From Dugong dugon (lineage: Eukaryota; Chordata; Mammalia; Sirenia; Dugongidae), in assembly GCA_030035585.1 (NCBI GenBank), contig CM057469.1, positions 17,540,501 to 17,604,500 on the forward strand: 64,000 bases of DNA, read 5' to 3'. Positions within the stretch are counted from its first letter, which is position 1; each line of letters opens with the position of its first letter. This document shows positions 31,712 to 43,420 of the stretch, piece after piece. The notes under the pieces were generated by a model, which saw nothing but the letters and a program-made list of their open reading frames with translations, made no database searches and had not been told where the DNA came from. Position numbers and translations under genes: made by a program.

Positions 31712-32290
31712 CTGTATTAGTTTTCTATGAGGGTAAGAAATTGTCACAAATATAGCGGCTTAGAACAACACATGTTTATTTGATCTCACAGTTTCTGTGG
31801 GTCAGGAGTATCCGTATGCACAGCTTGGCTGGGTCCTCTGCTCAGGGGCTCACAAGGCTGCAGTCAAGGTGTCAGCCAGGCTGCTTCTCTCCCGGAGGAT
31901 GGACTGGGGGAAGAGTCTGCTTCCACGCTCACTCAGGTGGTTGGCAGAATTTCATTTCCTTACAGGGGTCGGATGGAAGGCCCCAGCTTCTTGCTGGCTG
32001 TTGACTGGAGTTAGCCTACAGTTCCCAGAGGCCATCCACAGTTTCTTGCCACGTGGACTTTCCCCACTTGGCAGCTCAGCAAAGAGAGGCTCGAGTGCAA
32101 GTCTGCTATCAAGAGGAGTCTTGTAGCATAAAGTGATCACAGGATGGCATAAACATTTGTCCTACTCTGTTGATTAGACGCAAGTCACAGGTCCTGCCCA
32201 TACTCACAGGGAGGGGATTCTATAAGGTATGAACAACAGGAGGCAGGGGATCATGGTGGGGGGTACGTTAGAGTCTGGCCACCAAAGTAT
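31712..32290 (+). mobile_element. Mammal-wide interspersed repeat, nearly full (family not named)
   Basis: It begins attagttttctatgagggtaag, then cggcttagaacaacac, then tctcacagtttctgtgggtc, then cacaaggctgcagtcaagg, then ttgccacgtggac, and ends near gtctggccacca. This is a familiar ancient mammalian repeat whose short relative lies at 838. The GC-rich open frames here come from the repeat and are not genes. Confidence 0.65.
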
Positions 32291-32484
32291 CTTCCCACTT
32301 TTGGGCTGGAAAGGGAAGTCAAAATAAACGTGACAGTGACAGAGGTGGCGTGGGAGGGATTGGTTTCTAGATTTTGCACTCAGTGTTCAGGGCCCTCCAG
32401 GCTGACCTGAGGCAGTGAAAGCATCCCAGACTGATGGTCTCTGTGCTGAGCACCTTATGTACTTAGCTGTTTGCATTGCCACTT

Positions 32485-33280
32485 CCTTTCTCATTTCCCT
32501 TGTGCCTTTTTGTTTACGTCAGTTTTATTGTTTAGGTTGATGAGTGTTAGCAAATATATGCACCGTTAACAACCACCACCACAATCAAGATATAGAATAT
32601 TTCCATCCTTTCAAAAAGTTGCAATGTGTCCCTTTGGTATCAATCTTCACACACCTCTGCCTTCAGGTAACCATTGAAGTGCTTTCTGTCTATAGGTTAG
32701 TTTTGTTTGTTCTACAATTTCGAATAAGTGGAATCTTACCGTATATACTCTAGTGTCTGACTTCTTTTACTGAGCATAGTGATTTTGAGGTTAATGCATG
32801 TTGTTGTTTGTGCCAGTAGCTTGTTTCTTTTTACTCTGAGTAGTATTCCATTCTAGGGATATAACACAGTTTGTCTCCACTGATTAACTATTATGAATCA
32901 AGCTATTTTGAATATTCGTGTACAGATCTTTGTGTGGGCATATGTTTTATTTATCTTGGGTAAATACCCAGTAGTTGATTTGCCAGATCACATAATAAGT
33001 GTATTTTTCAGTTTACAAGGTACTGCTAAACTGTTTTCCAAAGTAGCTATAGCATTTTACATTCCCACCAGCAGTGTATGAAGTGCCACTTGCTCCACAG
33101 CTTCACCATTGTTTGCTGTTATCCATCTTTTTATAGTCATTCTAGAAGATGTGTGGTGGCCTCTTACTGTGGTTTTAATTTATATTTTCCTGGTAATGAA
33201 TAATGTTGAGCGTTTTATCATGGGCTTATTGGACATTTGCATATCTTCTTTGGTGAAATCTTGTACTTCCTTTTAAACAA
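32485..33280 (-). mobile_element. Old L1 ORF2 C-terminal region, antisense
   Basis: Antisense L1 landmarks in order: agtagtattccattctaggg, then tgggtaaatacccagtag, then cattttacattcccacc, then gcagtgtatgaag, then tcttctttggtgaaatc. More diverged than the L1 copies at 20295 and 49083. Confidence 0.82.
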
Positions 33281-33369
33281 GGTGACTTAAACTGAGTACA
33301 TTTTTCTGTTTAAAAGTTCACAAAATGGCACCTTCTTTAATATGTAATTGCTTACATGTTAATGTAGCA

Positions 33370-33810
33370 AACATCTCTTAAGCACTTACTACATGCTAAT
33401 CAGTCCCTGGGTGGCGCAAACAGTTAAGCACTCTACTACTAGCTGATTGGTGGTTTGAACCCAGCCAGAGGTGCCTTGGGAGACAGGCCTGGTGATCTGC
33501 TTCTGAAAGTCCATAACCTTTCAGAAGCAGATCCCTATAAGCAGTTCTACTCTGACATACATGGAGTCACCAGGGGTTGGAATTGACTCAATGGCAGCTA
33601 ACAACAACCACAACAGGTGTGCTAATTGCTTTTCATACATTGCCTTATATATAATCTTCATAACAATCCTATGAGATTGGTACTGTCATTATCTCCGTTT
33701 TATAGATGGAAAACTGAGGCCTAGCAACATTCAGCAGCTTGCCTGTAGTTATACAGCTAGTAAGTAACATGCTAATCAAACTGGGGCATCTGACTCCAGG
33801 TACTTGTTCT
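33370..33810 (-). mobile_element. MIR SINE, antisense, split by an AfroSINE
   Basis: aagcacttactacatgctaat precedes the SINE. After it the MIR continues: gtgctaattgcttttcatac, then caatcctatgagattggtac, then aactgaggcctagcaac. The repeated tgctaat on each side suggests the SINE target duplication. Confidence 0.78.
33402..33616 (+). mobile_element. AfroSINE, sense, with an internal hairpin
   Basis: Head cagtccctgggtggcgc, then gtggtttgaacccagcc, tail ggagtcaccaggggttgg then aatggcagctaac. A perfect 16-bp inverted repeat sits at 33494-33533 in place of the usual middle sequence. Confidence 0.87.
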
Positions 33811-33814
33811 GGTC

Positions 33815-33970
33815 CAGGAGTTGGCAAACTACAACCAGAGGCCCAAACCAGCCGTGCCCATTCATTTACATATCATCTCTTTTCTTGCTGCAGAAGCGGA
33901 GTTGAGTGGTTGTAACAGAGGCCATATGGTCTGCAAAGCCTGCCCTTTATAGGAAGTTTGCCAACCCCTG
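33815..33970. mobile_element. hAT-type short DNA transposon
   Basis: The left end caggagttggcaaact and the right end agtttgccaacccctg are inverted repeats of each other. The interior has ccattcatttacatatcatc and cagaagcggagttgagtgg, a familiar mammalian hAT-derived element. The 8-bp flanks ttctggtc and ttcttcgc match at 6 positions. Confidence 0.78.
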
Positions 33971-35324
33971 TTCTTCGCCTTTGTACTTCGTCCCCACAAT
34001 GTCTGTCTTCTTGTCTCCTTTTAAGGAATAAGCCCTACTAACATGAAAGAGGCCCAAAGGGAGGGCACCAAGTCCAGTCTCCCAGTTGCTAAAGATCTAT
34101 CTACAAAAACAACTATGAAAACTAATGTAGGAGTAACATCTGCCAGGTGTGCTAGTTATACTAGGCATTGAATTTTCCATGTAAATGTATGAATGGGAAG
34201 ATAAATTCCGTAGAATTCTGATCTAAGCAGGGAGCCAGGCTGAGACCTTAGTTACTGGCTTTCTGAGTCATCAGAGAGTAACACTGTATATTGTATTTCC
34301 ATGGTATTTGATTGACTCTCAGACTGCCTGCATCTGTGGTGAGGCATTTTATTTCATATGATTTACGGGCTAGTCAAGAACATTTGGATGAAATTGGACT
34401 AGATGGAGGGGCTCTCAGGCAGAATTAGTAAAAAATCCTGAGTTACAAATCTTTTTTTTAAAAAGTTGCTGTATTGCTTTCAGTTACATATAGTAATTTA
34501 GCTGTTTTAAAGCATGAAACATAAGTGCACATTTGGAGAATGGAGTTCACAGCCTCCAGCAAGAGTCCCAGAATCAAATACTGGGTAGAATGTTGATGCG
34601 TTCACATCAGTGTTTTTTATTATATGACTACATTCTTTCTATAAAAGTTAGGCATTGTAAGAAGCCCAGATGCGAAACTTAGCATAATAAAACCGAAGGA
34701 AGAATACATCAAAAGTTTGTCAAACTTAGATAATATGGAAGTAGTTAACTATTAGAATCGTATATTCTCCAACAGTAATCTTGAAACTCCATGTTTTGTG
34801 TCTAATAACTCATAGGAACCATAAAAAGAAAAAAGAAAGAAACATGATTAATATGCTTCGAGAGCTGAGGAGGGCCCCCGTCTCTTCTGACTTGAGCACA
34901 CAGGGTTATTATATCATAGATAAACACATCCGGTAAGATACAATGATTAAGAATCTGAGGGAAGTATGACATGATTGGAATGTCTAACTCTAAGCCACTG
35001 TATAAGAAATTTAACGTGAAAATTAGTAAGTTTCAATCTAGTAGGACTATTGATGTGTTTGGGCTTTGAGAAATGAATGGTTTGATACAAATGCAAGGTA
35101 GCATGATTAAATAATAAGTACATTCGTTTATATAACATTTTGTCTAGATTATAAAGAAAATTCAGTCACTTTCTTTCTGTGGGAAGGATTGTTGCCCAGT
35201 TCTTCCAGGAATCAGGAGAGCAGGGTCTGATAAGGCCCTAACTTGAACTTAAATTAATTCCTGTTGGTCCTAATCCAACCAAGTTTTGTTGAGAATAGTC
35301 AAAGAGAAAATCTGTTTAAATCAA
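33971..35324. other. No recognised feature
   Basis: About 1.35 kb of AT-rich non-coding DNA without a repeat that I recognise. Confidence 0.35.
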
Positions 35325-35830
35325 CCAATTTGAGTGCCTTCTTAGTTTGAAAACACTTTGCTTGGCATTGTGGAACATACACTGCAGGGAAGTTCACAGT
35401 TCTTGGGAAGGTAAGTCTCATACACACGGCATCACTCAAGAGTAATACATGACAGGATAAATTCAAGGGTCATCCTGTAGATGGGAGAAAAAGTATACAT
35501 TTATAAATGAGAGTGATCTGAATGCACAGATTATGGCTTACCACTGCTTATGTAACTTTACTTCTCAGAATGTATTATCAGCCCTACTCTAATAAGAGGA
35601 TTGAATTAATTCTTATAAAATGATAACAGAAGCTATTTAATTTGCTATTTATTGAGTTAATATAGATCTGGAAAAGATGTGATCAGTCAGTTTAAAGAGA
35701 GTAGAGTAAACTGGGAGACTTCATGAATGAGATAGAACTTAACCTTGGGCTTCAAAGGGTATATTTTAGATTGGTTGTAGTACAGTGGGATTACTGGCAT
35801 TTAGTGGAAAGGACGAAGAGGGAGATTTTG
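35325..35830 (-). mobile_element. L2 3' region, antisense, highly degraded
   Basis: gagtgccttcttagtttg, then cttggcattgtggaacatac near 35360, and agataga...ccttgggcttcaaaggg near 35730 keep the antisense L2 order (size and tail box, then gagccttgaaggatgag box). The link between the pieces is inferred. Confidence 0.4.
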
Positions 35831-36384
35831 TTCGTTAAAAAGGTTCACACATGATTGTTGGTCTTTCCTGATCCTAAATTAGTAATGATAGCCTGTAAAT
35901 TTCTCTTCAACTACTTCAGTTTAACTGAGTTACCAGGTTAATGGAGATGTTAGTCAAGAATTTGGGACATTTTATTAACAGTGTTATGATTCCCAATTGA
36001 TAATAGATACCTTGATAAACTATACGAGACATGACAGAGAAGCAGAAGCCTCCAAAAAACAAGAGAAATCTGAGTGTGTATCATTTTATACATCCCTACA
36101 CCTGGGAACGGTGAATATGTGATGACTGCCTTCTGTTATAGATAAAGGCAGAAAGTACCTTGCTTCTTCAGGTATTAAGGGAATCAGGATGAAAGACCCT
36201 AGCCCTGGACTAGAAATAGAAGTCTGGTGAAATGAGGAGCTGGAATTAGGGTTGAATAAAGCCTGCTTTCTGTTCAAGTATTGCTGAGTAAACAGTTGTA
36301 TGCTCAGCTACCTAAGGTACAATCCCTGCCTTTGCATTACAGTCCAGGAAAAATACCTTAAGGGCTGTAAGAGAGATTTAGTAT

Positions 36385-36545
36385 TGTATAATGGGTACAG
36401 AGTTTCTGTTTGGTGTGATGAAAAAGTTTTGGTGATGGTTACACCACATTGTGAGTGTGGTTAATGTCAGTGGATAGTATGCTTGAAAATGGTTGAAATG
36501 GCAAATTTTATGTTGTGCATATATTACCACAATTAAAAAAAGAGA
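36385..36545 (+). mobile_element. Old L1 3' UTR with A-rich tail, sense
   Basis: ggtgatggttacaccacattg, then gtggttaatgtcagtgg, then aatggttgaaatggcaaatt, then tattaccacaattaaaaaaag. Ends in a short poly-A as expected for a LINE 3' end. Confidence 0.7.
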
Positions 36546-36589
36546 TTCAGTAAAAGTGGTCTGAGGATATATAATCAGAATGTCTGGTT

Positions 36590-36720
36590 AGTCAGGAGAA
36601 TTAGGGATGGCTTCAAAAGCTTGTGATGGAGCTGGTCCTTAGAAATGAGGGAGATTTCAACAGGCAGACACAGGCGGAGGAGGAGGAATTACAGGTGAGG
36701 CGTTCTCATGTGTACGGTGA
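36590..36720 (-). mobile_element. L2 fragment, antisense
   Basis: gggatggcttcaaaagcttg, then gctggtccttagaaatgagg, then ggcagacacaggcggagg, like the antisense L2 box ggcttcctggaggagg...gagccttgaa. Confidence 0.45.
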
Positions 36721-37489
36721 GTTCTTTGATAAGATCTCTCTGCTTCTATACCAGGAACCGTTTGCTGGCATTTAAGAAGTAGAAAGAGTATGTTCAAATA
36801 AGAATTGGAAAATGTTTCTTCAAAGTACTTTTCATGTGAGATTTCAGGGATTTACCTATGGACTGGACCCATAAAGTAGACTTGCAGGTGTCTGTATTCT
36901 ATTATGTTATTAGTATATGTGCTAAGTATCTTACATATTTAACATACTTCACTTTGTATGTTAATGCAAGATTACTTGCTTTGTAGATTATCTAGGCTAT
37001 AATTGTAATGGTAATCCAGTTTCTCCCTTTGGCCTAGCGTATAATCAGTTCTCTCTTCGCTGGTTTGTATTCAGGCTATGCAGATTTATTTAAATATTGC
37101 TCTATTTCGTATTTAATCAGGCAGGCAAATATTCTGATAAAAAGTTGCAAAGAGAATTTTGTTATATCCAGTACTAAATACATATTCTGTAACTTTGGGC
37201 AGGATATTTGTCAGATTCATAAAAATAGATATAATGATTCATATATGAAATTGCCCTAAGAGAAGTTTAACAGAAGGGAATTAAAAAACCATGGAAAATG
37301 AATGAGAAAAGGAAAATTCTGTTTTCTGCAATTTGTATTTTTTCTTGTGATTATACTTCATTTTGAATTTTTACTTGAAAATGTATTTTCTTTTTCTCAT
37401 TAACCATTTCACAGAATAGTTGATATTATAATATTTTCTTTAAATAAAATAAAATTATTAGTAGGGATTTTGAGTCACAGTAATAAAAT
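36721..37489. other. No recognised feature
   Basis: AT-rich non-coding sequence; nothing recognised. Confidence 0.35.
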
Positions 37490-37770
37490 TATTCAACAAA
37501 CACTGTACCACATACATTTTAGACATATAAAGATGAATAAGTGATTTATTCTGTCTTTGTAGACTTCATGATTTGGCATATAAACAGTTTGCTGTAATGA
37601 ATGTGTTAAGTACGGTAATGGTAATGTGAACAAAATAGTTTGAGAACACAGAGGAAGGAACTGTTAATTCTTTTAGAGTGGTTTAGGAAAGACATTTGAA
37701 CTTGAAGGATGAATATAAAGCTACCTGATGGAAACAGAGATCAAGTGAGAAAGGAAGAGCATGGAATTCC
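37490..37770 (-). mobile_element. L2 3' region, antisense
   Basis: attcaacaaacactgtacc, then catataaagatgaataagtg, then aggaaagacatttgaacttg, then gaaggatgaatataaagc, then ggaagagcatgg. This keeps the antisense L2 3' order over about 280 bp. Confidence 0.55.
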
Positions 37771-38774
37771 CAAAAGAGTTCCCTCCTCATCTTAAAAAAA
37801 AAAAAAAAATCGAACTTTTTAGGGATCATAGACTTTGATGTTTTGTGAGCAAAAGCTTTTAGATAACTACTAAAAATAAGCTAAAATGGAAGAGTTGGTA
37901 AGGAGTCGTGTGATGCCCTTTTGAAATCACATTTTCTGCAAACAGAAGAGCTGAAAAACGTATCTTGAGGAACAGATGATTGCAAGCTCAAAATTCTAAG
38001 GATGAGGATCAGTTGCGTGTGTTTTTTTAGAATAGCAAATATGTGGACCCTAAGTGTTAAAAAACATTTGTGAAAGATTAGCTAATGCAAAACAGATGTT
38101 TCTCAAACCCAATAGCTTTGGAAAAAGTCCATTTTCTCATTAGCTTGAAGGTTGTCAGCGTAAGGGAATGTGAGTAATTCTTAGTTACCTTAACATCATT
38201 GTACGTAAGTATGCAAGCACTGTGGGAGTATTTTCTGTTGATTCTTTTGCTAATCAAGAGGCTGCCCTCATAGGAGAAGGCTTAGGTAAACTGGACGATG
38301 AGCTCATTTATTCAGATATGTGATAGTCCCTGAATACCACAGTGTTTCCAACATTTTTTCCTCTTGTTGATTTGCTGGCTTTTCACTGTTGTTTCATGTT
38401 TGTATTGAGACCTTCTGACATACAAATAACTCAGGAACTATCATCCCTGAAAGATGTGTTCTTAAGACTGAGGACTTCAGGCTCTCTGGAGTCTACCTCT
38501 TGTCACTTACAGCTGGCTCATACTCCACTAAATGAGAGTTTATTCTAAAAAATAAATAAAGATATTCTGACCAGAAGCCTCAGTATGATCCACAGTCAAT
38601 AAAGAGTTATACAAGAGAAATTACCTGGTGTTGAGTTAATATTTCACAAAATCAAGAAAAACAAAAGCTAGCAAGATTATGCCACTAGACATGTTTCTCT
38701 TCAGAGGCACCTTTGATTGAAAAATCACTTTCCTCCAGGCTTTTATTTCTTCAGAATTATTAGTTGAAAACTGA
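37771..38774. other. No recognised feature
   Basis: Non-coding; an A run of 16 lies at about 37795-37810. No exon or repeat family recognised. Confidence 0.35.
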
Positions 38775-38892
38775 ATTTCTTCATCTAATAATAAAGATTA
38801 ATGATACTGTGTGCACACAGAATTGTGAGACTTAAACAGCAAATTTCATGAAAAGTGTTTAGAACATGGTAAGCACTCAGCAAATGGTAATG
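38775..38892 (+). mobile_element. MIR 3' fragment, sense
   Basis: attgtgagacttaaacagc, then gtgtttagaacatggtaagc, then actcagcaaatggtaatg, the MIR 3' core layout. Confidence 0.55.
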
Positions 38893-39424
38893 TAGGAGGG
38901 TGGACAGCCAGAGATGTGGAATTTAAGAAGCCCTTCCAGTTCTGGACAGAGACAGCATACTCTTAGACTATAGGATCAGTGCGTACTATCCTCACAGAAT
39001 GGTTATAAAGCACTGCCTTGTATTAGAGGCCATGGCATTACAAACACTATTCCTGTTAAGACATGGTCTTAGAAACTTGTTGAGGTGTGAGAATAAAATC
39101 ATATAAAAATATAGAAAAAGTACATATTTCATCAATTCTCAGATGCAGATATTTTTCACATTTTGTTATGTTGGAAATAAGCGTGTGTCTTAAAGTCAAT
39201 AGCATGTTATCGTTTAATTGACAACATTTTTTTTTTCTGTTAGTAAGACATAAATAATAGTGCATCTTAAAATCAATGGCGTTTTAGATTTGGTGAAATA
39301 TGATCAATGCTTAACCATGTGATACATCACAAAAAGGATAATGAGAGTCTATAAAAAGATGAGCCACGACAAGACCTTGTGAGGAGGTCATGGAACATGG
39401 GTAAAGTTTATGTACCTAACTGGA
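38893..39424. other. No recognised feature
   Basis: Non-coding sequence with no recognised repeat. Confidence 0.35.
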
Positions 39425-39660
39425 GTCAAGCCCTGTGACCTTACTTCCCCCATGTAGCCCATGTTCACGTTTATCTCCTGCACCATCCTAACCGCTTCTA
39501 TTTCATTTCAGACCCTGTTTCTCATCTGGATGACTTTAGTCATCTGCTAACTGGTCTTCCTTCTCTATCCATCCTTTGAAGTGCTCTGAATGTTCCTTTT
39601 TAGAACAGTTCAGATCTTGTCATTGTTCTCTAAACAGCTAAAAGTTGCTTCTCCCTTGAC
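39425..39660 (+). mobile_element. L2 ORF2 C-terminal remnant, sense
   Basis: cacgtttatctcctgcacc, then atctgctaactggtcttcc, then cagttcagatcttgtcattg, then aacagctaaaagttgc. This resembles L2 sequence (ctaactggtctccc...gatcatgtcact). Confidence 0.5.
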
Positions 39661-39714
39661 ATTTTTTTGGGGGGAGAATGTTTCCACAATAAAATGGACA
39701 CAGTTTTGGCATGG

Positions 39715-40432
39715 CAGAGCATGGGGTTTGGAGGCATAATGTGATCCCAGTCCTGAACCTGCCATTAGTCACATAACTCTGGACAAGGTTGTCAACCTCT
39801 CTGAACTTGTTTTCCTAATTTTAAGATTGGAGTGGTGATAATTCTTTTTTTTTTATTTTTATTTTTTCCCATACAAAAATTGATACATACATTGTTATGT
39901 GACCCTAATTGCTCTCCCCATACTGTGACAGCACACTCCTCCTTTCTACCCCTGATTCCCCATGTCCATTCAACCAGCTCCTAACCCTCTCTGCCTTCCC
40001 ATCTCACCTCTGGACAGAAGCTGCCCATTTAGTCCCTTGTGTCTGTCTACTTGAGCTAAGAGGCACACTCCTCACGAGTATCGCTTTATGTCCCACAGTT
40101 CAGTCCGGTCCCTGTCTGAAGAGTTGACCTCGGGAATTGTTTTAGTTCTGGACTGATAGAGAATCCAGGGGCCTTGCTTTCTGGGGTTCCTCTAGCCTCA
40201 GACAGACCATTAAGTCTGGTCTTCTTTCTAGCATTTGAGTTCTGCACCCCACCTGTCTCCTGCTCCATCAGGGACTCTCTGTTGTGTTCTCGGTCAGGGT
40301 GGTCATTGGTGGTAGCCAGGCACCATCTAGTTTGGAGTGGTGATAATTCTTAACCTCAGAAGGTCATGATATTTGTCAGTCACCTTGCAAAGTGCTTGGT
40401 ATGTGGTGAATGTTAAGTAAATATTAATATTC
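39715..40432 (+). mobile_element. MIR SINE, sense, split by an L1 insertion
   Basis: The 39715-39845 part has gcatggggtttggaggcat, then gttgtcaacctctctgaac. After the L1 insert it resumes at 40332 with gtggtgataattcttaacc, then aaagtgcttggtatgtgg. The join is marked by a 19-bp duplication. Confidence 0.8.
39846..40331 (-). mobile_element. L1 3' UTR insertion, antisense, with a 19-bp target-site duplication
   Basis: Starts with a T-rich run, then ttgttatgtgaccctaattgc, then cctctctgccttcccatctc, then accattaagtctggtc. It is close to the 3' UTR of the L1 at 49083, so the same subfamily. The host sequence from ttggag to aattct (19 bp) is present at both ends (about 39827-39845 and 40332-40350). 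Only about 480 bp of 3' UTR inserted. Confidence 0.93.
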
Positions 40433-40434
40433 TT

Positions 40435-40590
40435 GTTTACCTCAGTTTCTTCACCTGTAAAATGAGGTTGATAATTTCCACCCTGCTAACTTGGTAGGGT
40501 TGCTCTGATGATTGATGAAAATAATTTATATGAAGCACTTTGTAAACTGTAAAGTGCCATGTCAATGTAGGGATTATTTTTATTAAAGGG
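40435..40590 (+). mobile_element. Second MIR SINE, sense
   Basis: acctcagtttcttcacctg, then taaaatgaggttgataattt, then ggtagggttgctctgatg, then gcactttgtaaactgtaaag. The MIR core is clear. Confidence 0.8.
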
Positions 40591-40594
40591 TTCT

Positions 40595-41010
40595 AGGCCT
40601 TCAGTGATCTAAATCTAAAAGTTTCTTTCCAGATTAATTTACTGCAGTGCCACTCTATGCTCCTGCCACGTACCTGTCTGCACACTCACAGAATATGCCG
40701 AAGCTTTGACATGTTTTTGCTTTCCTATGTTTATGCTGTAAGGATTTCAGATCTCAATATTTTCTCTGCTCACATCTATCAAATTCCAGATCCAATAGCC
40801 TTTCCTTTTCTGATTTCTGCTAGAAAGAATTGCTTTTCTCCCTGTTTTTCCTCAGAAGCTGTAGGAGTCTGGCCTTCTATTTAACATTGATTTTACTGTG
40901 ATTTATATTTGTGTGAATTGTTCCATTTATTTCCTTCTCCATTAAACTGATAGCTACTTGAAGGTAGGGACATGTCTAATTTAACAAAGCACTTTGTCAA
41001 TTAGTACATG
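40595..41010 (+). mobile_element. L2 3' end, sense
   Basis: Ends with taaactgatagctacttg, then aaggtagggacatgtctaa, then caaagcactttgtcaattag, the L2 tail box. The upstream part fits the preceding L2 3' region loosely. Confidence 0.5.
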
Positions 41011-41145
41011 TTAGATCATACTATGAAGGCAAGCAAAAAAGGCCTTCTCAACATCAGGGTTGATAGCTGAAAAGTTGTATTGATTGGAATGGTGAGTGTG
41101 TTTGGGAAATTGTGAGATACAAGTTTTGAAAGGCAGAGTGGCATC

Positions 41146-41863
41146 TGTCATGGATTGAATTGTGTCCCCCCAAAATATATGTCAATTTGGTTAGGCCAGG
41201 ATTCTCAGTATTGTGTGGTTGTCCTCCATTTTGTGCTTGATATAATTTTCCTGTGTGTTGTAAATCCTGATCTCTGCCTGTGATTAATGAGGCAAAACCC
41301 ATTGCTGTCGAAGCAACCCTATAGGACAGAGTGGAACTGCCCCCATAGGGTTTCCAAGGAGCTCCTGGTGGATTCGAACTGCCGACCTTTTGGTTAGCAG
41401 CCAGACTCTTATTAACTGCTATGCCGCCAGGGTTTCCCGAAGGCAAGATTAGATTATGTTAAAGAGGATTAGGGTGGGATGTATCACTTTTGCTCAGATA
41501 ACATCCATGATCCAATGTAAATGGAGTTTCCCTGGGGTGTGACCTACACCACCTTTTATCTTACAAGAGGTCAAAGGAAAGGGAAGTGAGCAGAGAGTTG
41601 GGGACCTCCTACCACCAGGAAGCAAGAACAAGGAGAATAGTGCATCCTTTGGACCCAGGGTCCCTGTGCTGAGAAGCTCCTAGTCCAGGGAAGATTGATG
41701 ACAAGGACCTTCCTCCAAAGCTGACAGAGAGAAAGCCTTCCCCTGGAGCTGATGCCCTGAATATGGACTTCTAGCCTACTAGACTGTGAGAGAATAAACT
41801 TGAGTTCGTTAAAGCCATCCACTTGTGGTATTTCTCTTATAGCAGCACTAGATGACCAAGACA
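41146..41863 (+). mobile_element. Solo LTR of MaLR type, interrupted by an AfroSINE
   Basis: It begins tgtcatggattgaattgtgtcc and ends gatgaccaagaca, the TG...CA form of an LTR and the usual start of MLT1-like MaLR LTRs. The 5-bp duplication gcatc at 41141-41145 and 41864-41868 is exact. A SINE lies at 41288-41438, leaving about 565 bp of LTR. The region near the end (gagagaataaacttgag) holds an AATAAA signal. No internal retroviral genes are present here. Confidence 0.87.
41288..41438 (-). mobile_element. AfroSINE, antisense, inside the LTR
   Basis: aaaacccattgctgtcgaag, then gacagagtggaactgc, then ggattcgaactgccgac, then ttttggttagcagccag, then gccgccagggtttcc. Flanks gaggcaa and gaaggcaa suggest a short duplication. 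Confidence 0.88.
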
Positions 41864-41868
41864 GCATC

Positions 41869-43180
41869 AGATTGTGGAAGTTTCTGAAATTAGCCAGAGA
41901 TGATGAAACCTACTGTATCAGGATAGCCATTTTCGATTTTTATGTAGCAGCAAATGTCCCTCTCAGTTTTTTTTTACACAGGACCCCAGTGTTTAAGAAA
42001 GATAAAAATGGAGTTGCATTGATTGATAGAGACACTGAATTCCCACCTGTCCCAGACACCTCCTGTCTCCCATTAATGTCATTGTGGTACCTCAGCGGAA
42101 CAATTTGGGTTTTGTGAAAGGTGGTTTGAAAACCAGCGTACTGCAGGTTAGGGAGCTATCTTCTTGTGCAGGAGGATAACGGTGATGAGAGATGTGCTTC
42201 TGCAGGTGAAAGACAGACTGAAGAGGGGACTGTTTGATTTTTCTTTTTTAAGTGCTTGGTTTTCCTTCTGTACTACCTCAGAACAATTGCCAGTCTAGAA
42301 GGATTATCCTGTTGAACATTCTTTCCAAACTGCTGCCCCTTCCAAATTCTTTCAGAGCAGTTGTTTCAGGTTTGCTAATCTTGACTTTGGTGTGTTGAGC
42401 TGACTCCCTAGATGCCTGAATCTATTAAATATCCCCCAGGCTGTTGAAACCTATCACTTCTGCTGACTTAGTGTACTTGTGCCAATCTTGACAATTTTTA
42501 AAATTGTTGATAATAGTTTTCAAACCTGCTATAGTTTATGCTTTGTTTCTTTATATTACTCCTTGCTCGAAAAGATGCTTACTCTGGGCCCCTGGGAAGA
42601 TGACTGTATTGAATTATTATATTTAGAACGATTGATATACTAATTAAAAAGGAGATGAATAACCAAGTGATATATAAAACAAGATCTATTGGTTAAAATA
42701 CAATAGATTTTGCTTTTAAAAGGAAGTTTCTATCTACTTGGCTTCCCCAGAAGCCTGTATTCAAGCCCGAGTTTCCTCATACCTATATGTAGGTTATAAA
42801 ATTTAAAAAAGCAGTAACTTTTTCTGTTCTACTGAGGCAATATTGTCTTTTGGCTAGGATTCGGAAATTAAAAGCTTAATAGATTTATTAGTTGTGTAGG
42901 CATCCTATGTCTAAGTAATAGCTTGGCTTGAAGTAAGCTGGAGATAAAAGACTAATTGTATACCACCTGATAAACAGCAGTATAATTATTTAAGCCAGAA
43001 ACAATTTATATATTTTTCATTTAAGATATAAATATGTGGTTAATATAATTTTTCTCTTTTGGAGACTTATTTTTTTTAAATGTTCAAATTTATCACTGCC
43101 CTTTGAATTTGAGCATACCTTTGGAAGGAATTGATATTTTATTTTTAGAATGAAAATGTGTAATTTGTTCAGGGACTGTA
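41869..43180. other. No recognised feature
   Basis: AT-rich non-coding DNA between the LTR and the duplicated block. No repeat recognised. Confidence 0.35.
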
Positions 43181-43420
43181 GAATCATAACAGAAGGGAAT
43201 CAGTAATAGTGTATTGACTGCTAGGTTATAGCATAAGCAGTTATTTTGAGTGGATATTTTGAATGCATATATTCAAGGCATAATGCACAGTGTTGGTCCA
43301 AAAGTAAGTGCTTAACACAAGGAAGTAGAATATAGAATCATACAGAAGGAAATCTGTGTATTTGCTATTGTTATATCATAAGCAGTTATTTTGAATGTTA
43401 GTATGAAAAAGCATATGTGT
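43181..43420. repeat. Diverged local duplication, period about 150 bp
   Basis: The series gaatcata(a)cagaagg...ataagcagttattttga occurs at 43181-43252 and 43335-43397, and some similarity continues on to gcatat in both. The sequence is not a repeat family I recognise, so a local segmental duplication is likely. Confidence 0.6.

Noticed and set aside
31780..32126. Overlapping open frames of 74 and 109 codons in GC-richer sequence
   Set aside because: The region is an ancient interspersed repeat, so the frames are incidental.
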